From an uncultured Ruminococcus sp. (GTDB taxonomy: Bacteria > Bacillota > Clostridia > Oscillospirales > Acutalibacteraceae): a stretch of 49,671 nucleotides of DNA. The notes beneath the pieces are model-generated. The model was not told where the DNA came from, did no database searches, and saw only the letters and a program-made list of their open reading frames with translations. Both the position numbers and the translations under genes were made by a program. Positions 33,838-40,222 of the stretch are shown here, piece by piece (position 1 is the first letter of the stretch; every line of letters starts with the position of its first letter). The stretch is taken from NCBI GenBank assembly GCA_902785355.1, contig CACZYF010000015.1:1-49671 (forward strand), written 5' to 3'.

Positions 33838-33866
33838 ATTATATATAGGAACTCACGCTTTGTCAA
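33838..33866 (-). promoter_or_regulatory. Sigma-A promoter for rnpB
   Basis: Perfect TTGACA (33861-33866), 17-bp spacer and TATAAT (33838-33843) on the minus strand, overlapping the last codons of cca. Confidence 0.9.
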
Positions 33867-35193
33867 ATGTCGCCGTTACATACGCGAGCAGCGCGGCCTT
33901 TTCGTTAGGAAGCTCGCCGGCGATCACCTGATCGAGCGCCGACTCCAGCATCTCGCCGATCTGCTTCCCCGAACGATAGCCGAGGTGGAGCAGGTCAGCC
34001 CCGCTGATACCGAGCATCCTCAGCGAATAACACTCGCCCGATTCCAGTATGCGCAGAAGCTCGGTATAGACTGCGCCGAGCTTTCGCAGCTTCTCGTCCC
34101 TCATATAGGACGACTGCGCCATGATATCCGCGCGCTGTATCTTATACAGCCGCTTCATATGCTCCGGACCGAGCTGTTTTAAAAACTGCTTGAGCTGTAC
34201 CGTATCCGGCTCAAAACGAACATCATGATAACGAATCAGCGTACAGACCTCGTCGATAAAATGATTCGGCAGGCATAATCGGCGCAGGATCTCCCGGGTC
34301 ATCGCGGCGCCGATCTGCGGATGGTTGCGATAGTGATACTCACCCTTCTTATCCACCGTCTGCGCCAGCGGCTTTCCGATATCGTGAAAGAGCATCGTCA
34401 TCCTCAGGAGCGGATCGGGCTCGATATTCCGCACCGAAGCGACAATATGACGATACACATCGCGGTTATGGTGCTTGTTGTGCTGGTCGAAGTCGAAGGT
34501 GCCCATCAGCTCGGGGATCACCACCGCGATCACCGAACGGTAACGCCGCAGGATGAAGTCGACCTTCTCTCCGCACAGAAGCTTCAGCAGCTCGTCGCGC
34601 ACACGCTCGGCGGAGATATCGGCGAGAAGCCTCCGCTGTTTGAGGATCGCCTCCGCCGTCCGCTGCTCGATGCTGTAGCCGAGCATCGCCGCAAATCGCA
34701 GCGCGCGCAGGATCCGCAGCGCGTCCTCACAGAAGCGCTGCTCCGGCTCGCCGACGCATCGGATCACACCGAAGCCCATATCCGACCTGCCGCCGTACAG
34801 ATCGACCAGCCCGTCGCGCTCATTATACGCCATCGCGTTGATCGAAAAGTCCCGCCGCGCAAGATCATCACAAAGGCTGCTCGAAAAGCTCACCTCGTCG
34901 GGGTGGCGCGTATCGCTGTAGCCGCCGTCGACCCGGTAGGTCGTGATCTCATGCGGCGCGTCGTCGAGGATCACCGCGATCGTACCGTACTGCTTACCGA
35001 CCGTAACGGTCGGGTGATCCGCGAACACCCGCTCGATTTCGTCGGGCAGCGCCGAGGTGGTGAAGTCCCAGTCGTTCGGCTCAACGCCCCTGAGGCTGTC
35101 GCGCACGCATCCCCCGACCGCGTAACACTCATAACCCGCGTTCTGCAATTTTTCAATAATATATTTGGCATTATCCGGTAAATTGATTCTCAT
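33853..35193 (-). CDS. cca: CCA tRNA nucleotidyltransferase
   Basis: 446 aa class II nucleotidyltransferase that adds or repairs the 3' CCA of tRNA. Head: GGCVRDSLRG (about 25-34) and the DxD metal pair in PNDWDFTT (about 38-45). RRDFSINAMAY (about 112-122) and EDALRILRALRFAA (about 156-169) follow. A C-terminal HD domain is present (MLFHDIGKP, about 265-273), as in some Firmicute and Gram-negative CCA enzymes with phosphohydrolase activity. The frame opens earlier, but the ATG giving MRINLPDNA has GGTGG 3 nt ahead. It diverges from spoIVB. Confidence 0.95.
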   Translation of the reverse strand: MRINLPDNAKYIIEKLQNAGYECYAVGGCVRDSLRGVEPNDWDFTTSALPDEIERVFADHPTVTVGKQYGTIAVILDDAPHEITTYRVDGGYSDTRHPDEVSFSSSLCDDLARRDFSINAMAYNERDGLVDLYGGRSDMGFGVIRCVGEPEQRFCEDALRILRALRFAAMLGYSIEQRTAEAILKQRRLLADISAERVRDELLKLLCGEKVDFILRRYRSVIAVVIPELMGTFDFDQHNKHHNRDVYRHIVASVRNIEPDPLLRMTMLFHDIGKPLAQTVDKKGEYHYRNHPQIGAAMTREILRRLCLPNHFIDEVCTLIRYHDVRFEPDTVQLKQFLKQLGPEHMKRLYKIQRADIMAQSSYMRDEKLRKLGAVYTELLRILESGECYSLRMLGISGADLLHLGYRSGKQIGEMLESALDQVIAGELPNEKAALLAYVTATFDKA

Positions 35194-35402
35194 AATCCAC
35201 CAAAATCGTATTTTTTTCCAGTATAGCATTAAATCATACAGGTTACAATAGAATTGAACAGAAATAATCAAACATTTCCAATCAAGATTACTTCCGATTT
35301 CTCAGCGCCTGCAGCCGAATTGCCGAAAACCTTCCTCTTGTATCGACACGCACCGCTCACATACTACCCTCGGAGCGTCTGCTCCAAGGAGGGAGGAAAA
35401 AT

Positions 35403-36380
35403 ATGCATCGAAAGATCCTATCCGTTCTGGTTGCTTTTCTGCTGCTGTTCCCGGTCTGTACGGTATCGGCGGCAGACAAGCCGAAGAAGGTCATCCTCGG
35501 CGGAATCCCCTTCGGGCTGACAATGTACACGGGCGGCGTGATGGTCGTCAACATCGACGAAAGCTACGATTCCCCCGCGAAGCAGTCGGGGCTGAAGGAG
35601 AACGACGTCATCACCCATGCCGACGGCACCGAGATCACCTCGAACGAACAGCTGCGATCGCTGATCGAAACGTCAGAGGGGTCGGATATCGAATTATCCG
35701 TCTTGCGCGATAAGAGCCCGATATCCCTCAGCGTGACCCCCAAGCGTGACGAACGAGGCGATTACACGGCGGGCATGTGGGTACGCGACTCCACCGCGGG
35801 ACTGGGTACCGTCACCTATTTTGACGAAGAGACCCACACCTTCGGCGCCTTGGGTCACGGTATATGCGACCGTGACACCGGAATGCTGCTGCCGCTGGGC
35901 AGCGGAAAAATCGTCAAGGCGCAGATCACCTCGATCAGTAAAGCAAAGAAAGGCGTTGCAGGCGGCTTGAACGGCTATATGAGCGACGAGATCATCGGCG
36001 ATATGACCGTCAACAGCGACTTCGGCGTATATGGCAGCTATACCGCCGTGCCGAAGGGCAGGGCGCTGGAATGTGCCGACAACAGCGATATCCACACGGG
36101 TGAAGCGGTCATCTACTCGACGATCGGCGATACCGAACCGCAGGAATACACCGTGAACATCGAGAGCCTGAATCTGAACGCTAACAGCGGTCAGAACATG
36201 GTCATCCGCGTCACGGATAAAAAACTGCTGAATACGACAGGCGGCATCGTACAGGGCATGAGCGGCTCGCCCATCGTACAGGACGGCAAGCTGATCGGCG
36301 CGGTCACCCATGTCTTTGTCAATACGCCCGAGAAGGGCTACGGCATCAGTATCGGCAATATGCTCGGCTGTACGGCGTAG
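35403..36380 (+). CDS. spoIVB: SpoIVB serine peptidase (S55)
   Basis: 325 aa. SpoIVB is secreted from the forespore into the intermembrane space, where it cleaves SpoIVFA and so triggers pro-sigma-K processing. A signal peptide or anchor (residues 4-23) leads to a PDZ domain (about 43-112) and the S55 domain with His152 in FGALGHGICD and the nucleophile serine in GIVQGMSGSP (281-290). GGAGGGAGG stands about 6 nt before the ATG. It directly precedes spo0A, the order conserved in spore formers. Its 210-bp upstream gap shows no sigma-G promoter I would defend. It is somewhat short compared with the Bacillus protein (about 425 aa), mainly at the N-terminus. Confidence 0.95.
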   Translation: MHRKILSVLVAFLLLFPVCTVSAADKPKKVILGGIPFGLTMYTGGVMVVNIDESYDSPAKQSGLKENDVITHADGTEITSNEQLRSLIETSEGSDIELSVLRDKSPISLSVTPKRDERGDYTAGMWVRDSTAGLGTVTYFDEETHTFGALGHGICDRDTGMLLPLGSGKIVKAQITSISKAKKGVAGGLNGYMSDEIIGDMTVNSDFGVYGSYTAVPKGRALECADNSDIHTGEAVIYSTIGDTEPQEYTVNIESLNLNANSGQNMVIRVTDKKLLNTTGGIVQGMSGSPIVQDGKLIGAVTHVFVNTPEKGYGISIGNMLGCTA

Positions 36381-36383
36381 TTT

Positions 36384-36432
36384 AGCTTAAAGCTTAAAGG
36401 TCAAAGCTTAATTCTCAAAGCTCAAAGGCCAA
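36384..36432. repeat. Heptamer array AGCTTAA/AGGTCAA/AGCTCAA
   Basis: Seven 7-bp units start 3 bp after the spoIVB stop codon. Units are more diverged than elsewhere, but the period is exact and each ends in AA. Confidence 0.75.
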
Positions 36433-36514
36433 AGCCGATGAAGGCTGTCGGGAAAAGCGACGCGCCGGACATTGCATCCGCATTTTTTCGTCCTAAATCA
36501 CAATCCGCAAAATC

Positions 36515-36521
36515 TGTCGAA
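36515..36521 (+). promoter_or_regulatory. 0A box upstream of spo0A
   Basis: TGTCGAA matches the Spo0A-binding core TGNCGAA. It lies 97 bp before the spo0A start and about 30 bp upstream of a candidate -35 box, suggesting autoregulation. Confidence 0.5.
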
Positions 36522-36551
36522 TGATTCTTTTGAAAATTTTTTAGTTTCCTC

Positions 36552-36580
36552 TTGCCAAATTTACCAATTTATGGTAAGCT
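36552..36580 (+). promoter_or_regulatory. Candidate promoter for spo0A
   Basis: TTGCCA (36552-36557) and TAAGCT (36575-36580) are separated by 17 bp and end about 30 bp before the start codon. The -10 box is weak, as expected for an activated promoter; a sigma-H promoter overlapping it cannot be excluded. Confidence 0.45.
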
Positions 36581-36611
36581 TATTTCACAAAACGAAACAG
36601 GAGATGTAAAA

Positions 36612-37391
36612 ATGACAGAAAGAATCAAGCTCTTGATGACCCAAGATAATGCTGAGAATATGACCGACGCCAAAAACACCCTCGAACAACACGGTATCGC
36701 CGTCAGCTTCTGTATGAAGGACGGAGAGGAGGTCATCAGCCGGATCGCCTCCGATCAGCCCGACGTGGTCATCATGGATCTGTTCATGACCCATATCGAC
36801 AGCATCGGCGTGATGCGCGCCGTTCACAGGCAAAAGCCCGAGAAGCTTCCGCTCTTCGTGGTGTACTCCGGCTTTGACAGCCCGGTGCTTGAGCGCGAGG
36901 TCATGAGCGCGGGCGCGACGTATTTCGTGCTAAAGCCGTTCAATCTGGGCGATCTCGCCGAGAATATCATTCGCCTGAACAAGCGCCGAAAGGCACGCGC
37001 CAAGGGCGGGATCCGAGCGGCCGGCTTTGACGGCGGCAGCCTCGAGATGAAGGTGACGGAGATTCTGCACCAGATAGGAGTCCCCGCTCATATCAAGGGC
37101 TACCATTATCTGCGCGACTCCATCATCCTCTCCATCGAGAAGCCCGATATCATCAACGCCGTGACCAAGCAGCTCTACCCCACCGTCGCGAAGAAGTACG
37201 ACACTACCTCCTCCCGCGTAGAGCGTGCGATCCGTCACGCGATCGAGGTCGCGTGGGATCGCGGCGACGTCGAGGTGCTCAACTCCTACTTCGGCTATAC
37301 CATCCAGGGCAGCCGCGGCAAGCCCACCAACAGCGAGTTCATCGCCATGATCTCGGATAAGCTGAGATTACAGATGAAAAACGCGGGATAA
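36612..37391 (+). CDS. spo0A: Sporulation master regulator Spo0A
   Basis: 259 aa. A receiver domain (1-120) has the phosphorylation site Asp56 in [10 protein letters not shown], the switch Ser in VVYSGFD and Lys in VLKPF (about 106). The effector domain (about 145-259) carries the near-invariant recognition helix [15 protein letters not shown] and the ending [25 protein letters not shown] precedes the ATG; upstream in-frame codons overlap the promoter. The receiver's first acidic pocket residue is Gln11 (TQDN) where most relatives have Asp or Glu, so metal binding may differ. It follows spoIVB and a 0A box. Confidence 0.97.
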   Translation: MTERIKLLMTQDNAENMTDAKNTLEQHGIAVSFCMKDGEEVISRIASDQPDVVIMDLFMTHIDSIGVMRAVHRQKPEKLPLFVVYSGFDSPVLEREVMSAGATYFVLKPFNLGDLAENIIRLNKRRKARAKGGIRAAGFDGGSLEMKVTEILHQIGVPAHIKGYHYLRDSIILSIEKPDIINAVTKQLYPTVAKKYDTTSSRVERAIRHAIEVAWDRGDVEVLNSYFGYTIQGSRGKPTNSEFIAMISDKLRLQMKNAG

Positions 37392-37420
37392 GCTGCCCGT
37401 GATCTATCCACTCTTCATTA

Positions 37421-37566
37421 TACTAATCCTTAATAAAAACCTTTATCATCTATTGCGCTATATTTCGTATAGCTTTGTTGGGCTCCTTGACAGGCGCCAG
37501 CCTGTCTGCGTCTCCTCCGAAATATATCACTAATATCTGATTAAATCTTTTTATCAAGGATTAGTA
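37421..37566. mobile_element. MITE copy 1 (146 bp)
   Basis: The ends TACTAATCCTTAATAAAAA and TTTTTATCAAGGATTAGTA are inverted repeats with one mismatch. If the outer TA is taken as a duplicated target, the element begins CTAATCC and ends GGATTAG, as expected for an IS630/Tc1-type MITE. The interior contains the palindrome GACAGGCGCCAGCCTGTC. A second copy in the opposite orientation lies at 47570-47751. No transposase is present. Confidence 0.85.
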
Positions 37567-37573
37567 TTAATCC

Positions 37574-37609
37574 ACAAAACCACTCGTTTTATGCAACGGG
37601 TGGTTTTGT
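37574..37609 (+). terminator. Terminator downstream of spo0A
   Basis: ACAAAACCACTCG pairs with CGGGTGGTTTTGT around a short loop; the 3' side ends TTTTGTT. It lies beyond the MITE, which has therefore probably been inserted between spo0A and its terminator. Confidence 0.65.
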
Positions 37610-37636
37610 TACGGATGAGAAATTATCGTTATCGTC

Positions 37637-37665
37637 TTTTCAACATACTTTTTCTATGTTATAAT
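37637..37665 (+). promoter_or_regulatory. Sigma-A promoter for the L,D-transpeptidase gene
   Basis: TTTTCA (37637-37642), 17-bp spacer, TATAAT (37660-37665), about 87 bp before the start codon. Confidence 0.7.
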
Positions 37666-37751
37666 AGAACATGACGAAGGTAGTGTTCGTTTGCTCGGAC
37701 ATTCATTGCTTTCACGATCAAATATTTCAGAAAAAAGGAGAATGAGAAAGA

Positions 37752-38591
37752 ATGAAAATCAAACAATTAACTGCGGGGCTCCTTGCGATCATCCTGGTAT
37801 GCTCTGCTTTATTCATGAGCGGCTGCAGCACAACAAAACCGACGCAGGCTACCGAAACCACTGCTGAAGCCACTGCCGAAACCACCGCCGAAACCACCGC
37901 CGAAACCGCCGCCGAAACCACTGCCGAAAGCTCATCTGTACTGTTCACGACGCCCCGCGAGCGTATCGGGGAGGACGCGGAGGATTCTCCCGAATGGGTA
38001 ACAAAACTCGACGCGGCAAAGGATGCGAAGCAGCTCTTTGTGGTCGCGGGCTATGAGCGCTCGACCGCTTGGATCTCCATGCACGAAAAGGACGAAAACG
38101 GCAACTGGAAAATGATTATGACTACGCCCGGCTTTATCGGTAAAGAAGGTCTGGGCAAGACCAAGGAGGGCGACGGCAAGACGCCTGTCGGCACCTTCAG
38201 CTTTAACAAGGCTTTCGGCATCGCCGATGACCCGGGCTGTGCGATCCCCTACACCAAGGCGGATGAAGATACCTATTGGTCGGGCGACAATGACGTCATG
38301 TACAATCAGATGGTCAGCATCAAGGATTATCCCGACCTCGACACCGAGAGCAGCGAGCATATCGTGGATTATCGGTATGAATACCGCTACTGCCTGAACA
38401 TCAGCTATAATCCCGACGGCACCAAACACGCGGGCTCGGCAATCTTCCTACACTGCTTTGGCAACAGAAAGCCCCGCACCGGCGGCTGCGTCGCGATTCC
38501 CGAGGAACAGATGTATTATGTGATGCGTCACGTTGACCCTGCATGCGTCGTGGTGATCGATTCTATGGAGAACCTCGGAGCGGAGTTTTGA
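37752..38591 (+). CDS. L,D-transpeptidase (YkuD-type) lipoprotein
   Basis: 279 aa. A lipoprotein signal peptide ends at Cys25 (FMSGC). A Thr/Ala/Glu spacer (about 34-60, TAET repeats) links it to a YkuD-like domain (about 95-275). The catalytic motif is IFLHCFGNRKPRTGGCVAIP with His234 and Cys246, the HxxG...GC arrangement of enzymes that form 3-3 crosslinks or attach proteins in peptidoglycan. SD-like AAGGAG lies 11 nt before the ATG, rather far. It is a single-gene unit with its own promoter and terminator-like hairpin. An amidase or other transfer role is possible. Confidence 0.85.
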   Translation: MKIKQLTAGLLAIILVCSALFMSGCSTTKPTQATETTAEATAETTAETTAETAAETTAESSSVLFTTPRERIGEDAEDSPEWVTKLDAAKDAKQLFVVAGYERSTAWISMHEKDENGNWKMIMTTPGFIGKEGLGKTKEGDGKTPVGTFSFNKAFGIADDPGCAIPYTKADEDTYWSGDNDVMYNQMVSIKDYPDLDTESSEHIVDYRYEYRYCLNISYNPDGTKHAGSAIFLHCFGNRKPRTGGCVAIPEEQMYYVMRHVDPACVVVIDSMENLGAEF

Positions 38592-38620
38592 TCGCTCAAA
38601 ACAACTGAATAGACCGTTAG

Positions 38621-38695
38621 AAAAGGGACTGTGGGAAAACACTGTCATTGCCGGAAGTGATGACAAAGGAGGTGTTATTTCACAGTCCTTTTGTT
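38621..38695 (+). terminator. Long hairpin behind the L,D-transpeptidase gene
   Basis: AAAAGGGACTGTG pairs with CACAGTCCTTTTG, with a second inner stem (AACACTGTCAT with ATGACA and GGTGTT) between. T-rich sequence follows. It starts 30 bp after the stop codon. Confidence 0.65.
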
Positions 38696-38696
38696 A

Positions 38697-38726
38697 TTGA
38701 CATAGCAGAGAGCAAAATGGTATAAT
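38697..38726 (+). promoter_or_regulatory. Sigma-A promoter for the DUF4364 gene
   Basis: TTGACA (38697-38702), 18-bp spacer, TATAAT (38721-38726). The -10 box is part of an inverted repeat in the 110-nt leader. Confidence 0.75.
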
Positions 38727-38835
38727 AACCTTATAAATCCGGTTATTATACAAATTTATATGCCCGCCCGGTTTGTCGCTTCGCGACAACGGGTGATGGC
38801 TGATTATACCATATAAACATAAAGGCGGTGAAGAG

Positions 38836-39432
38836 ATGGCATTCGATACCTTTGATGAAGGCATCAGCTTAGGCGGTATGCGCTCCAAGACGGAGATCCG
38901 TACCCTGATATGCTATATGTACAAGAGCGTCGGCTCCCCCATGAGCAAGGACGCCGTGATCAACGCGCTGATGGAGAAGGGGCTCGCGAACTACTTTGAG
39001 ACCAGCGCATGCTTTGAGGATCTGGTCAGCAAGGGTAACATCGAACTGACCGACGCCGAAAAGGGCTTGTACTACAATACCGAAAACGGCGATATGATCG
39101 CAACCCAGCTCGAGGATACCCTCGCCCCCACCGTGCGCGAGCGCGCGACCGAATGTGCCCTGAGCCTCTTGAAGCGCGAGCAGATCGAGAGCAGCAACAA
39201 GGTCACGATCGAGAAAACCGAGAACGGCTGTAACTTGACCTGCCGTATCTCGGGCGGCGATATGGACCTGCTCAGCTTTACCGTATATGTACCGGATGTC
39301 GCCCAGGCGCGTCAGATCCGCAAGAACTTCTATAAGAATCCCGACATGTTCTACGACGTGATGATCGCCATGCTCACCCGCAACAAGCGCGAGGTCAGAG
39401 ATATCTTAAACGAGCTCGGCTCCGTTATCTAA
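38836..39432 (+). CDS. DUF4364 family protein (winged-helix-like)
   Basis: 198 aa. It matches the Clostridial DUF4364 family, which looks like a DNA-binding winged helix in its first 75 residues (TEIRTLICYMYKSVGSPMSKDAVINALMEKGLANYFETSACFEDLVSKGNI), followed by a mixed alpha/beta domain (about 110-198). There are no membrane segments. GGCGGTG stands 6 nt before the ATG. It is alone between a promoter and a terminator, convergent with the bofA-like gene. The function is unknown. Confidence 0.8.
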   Translation: MAFDTFDEGISLGGMRSKTEIRTLICYMYKSVGSPMSKDAVINALMEKGLANYFETSACFEDLVSKGNIELTDAEKGLYYNTENGDMIATQLEDTLAPTVRERATECALSLLKREQIESSNKVTIEKTENGCNLTCRISGGDMDLLSFTVYVPDVAQARQIRKNFYKNPDMFYDVMIAMLTRNKREVRDILNELGSVI

Positions 39433-39436
39433 GCCC

Positions 39437-39464
39437 AACGGCTCCCTTCTCCGGGGAGCCGTTT
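39437..39464 (+). terminator. Terminator between DUF4364 and bofA-like genes
   Basis: AACGGCTCCC/GGGGAGCCGTT stem with a TTCTCC loop, then TTTAT. It overlaps the last bases of the convergent bofA-like gene. Confidence 0.8.
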
Positions 39465-39726
39465 ATAACGCCGTCAACAGCACCAGCAGCGCGACGCCCG
39501 GGACGCCGCCGATCATCGAGGTCAAAAGCGTCAGCCGCGTAACGGGGATATATACCCCGATCAGATTTGACAGGCAGTTGACCGCGCACAGTACCGCGAT
39601 TCCCAATACCATCGACAGAAAAGCCCTCTTGAAGGGCTTTTTACTTTTTGCCGCGTAATGGATGAAAGAAAACAACAGGAAGGTACACCCGACCGCTAAA
39701 AACACATACAGCATACTTTTCTCCAA
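39463..39726 (-). CDS. BofA-like pro-sigma-K processing inhibitor family protein
   Basis: 87 aa, the same length as Bacillus BofA. There are two or three hydrophobic segments (about 4-22, 36-56 and 66-85). The C-terminal segment LIGVYIPVTRLTLLTSMIGGVPGVALLVLL matches the BofA pattern of an IP-containing loop followed by GGxPGVALL. In Bacillus, BofA holds the SpoIVFB protease inactive until SpoIVB acts; spoIVB is about 3 kb away here. The usual recR neighbour is absent. It lies just behind the secG terminator. Confidence 0.72.
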   Translation of the reverse strand: MEKSMLYVFLAVGCTFLLFSFIHYAAKSKKPFKRAFLSMVLGIAVLCAVNCLSNLIGVYIPVTRLTLLTSMIGGVPGVALLVLLTAL

Positions 39727-39759
39727 AACAAAAAGACTACCGGATCACTCCGATAGTCT
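39725..39759 (-). terminator. Terminator of secG
   Basis: On the minus strand AGACTATCGGA pairs with TCCGGTAGTCT, ending in TTTTTG, 27 bp after secG and right before the bofA-like start. Some read-through into bofA is likely. Confidence 0.8.
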
Positions 39760-39785
39760 ATTCTATGTTGTACGTTATGAAATTA

Positions 39786-40103
39786 TTATGCCTCGTCGGC
39801 AGTAGCGGTCACAGCCGCGGAGTCGGGAGTCGCGGTAGCAGCGGTATTGGCATTACCCTTAACAGCGTAAGCGATGATGTTCAGCGCCAGAACGACGACG
39901 ACAAAGACGATCGCGAACCACTTGGTCGCGCGGGAGAGGAACGCGTCATAAGAGCGCGCCTTGTTCTTAGAGAAGAAGGTGTCCGCACCGCCGGAAACAA
40001 CGCCGATGCCCTGCTGGTTACCTTCCTGCAGAATAATAACAACAACCAGTACAATAGAAGCGATCAGCAGAAGTGCTCCTAAGATAATTTCAACAGCAGA
40101 CAT
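39786..40103 (-). CDS. secG: Protein translocase subunit SecG
   Basis: 105 aa. Two transmembrane helices (about 5-25 and 60-82) flank the conserved LQEGNQQGIGVVSGGADTFF loop, the SecG signature. SecG assists SecYE in protein export. An Ala/Thr-rich cytosolic tail (about 84-105) is longer than usual. GGAAG stands shortly before the ATG. It has its own promoter and terminator. rnr and smpB, its frequent neighbours, are absent. Confidence 0.93.
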   Translation of the reverse strand: MSAVEIILGALLLIASIVLVVVIILQEGNQQGIGVVSGGADTFFSKNKARSYDAFLSRATKWFAIVFVVVVLALNIIAYAVKGNANTAATATPDSAAVTATADEA

Positions 40104-40147
40104 AATTTATCTTCCTTTCAATGCGATTATACTCAAATGCAAAGATA

Positions 40148-40176
40148 ATTGTATCATACAAACAATCAGATTGCAA
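40148..40176 (-). promoter_or_regulatory. Sigma-A promoter for secG
   Basis: On the minus strand: TTGCAA (40171-40176), 17-bp spacer, TACAAT (40148-40153). Confidence 0.65.
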
Positions 40177-40222
40177 GTATTTTTTTATAAACCCGCAAAA
40201 TTTGTTAAATCCTCCCGCTGAC

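Noticed and set aside
35367-35394. Sigma-G-like promoter upstream of spoIVB (GTATC and CATACTA near 35340-35366)
   Set aside because: The -10-like CATACTA is attractive, but the 15-bp spacing to GTATC is too short for the usual sigma-G arrangement.
37727-37948. 73-codon minus-strand open frame with Val-Ser-Ala repeats
   Set aside because: Reverse reading of the TAET-type spacer of the L,D-transpeptidase lipoprotein.
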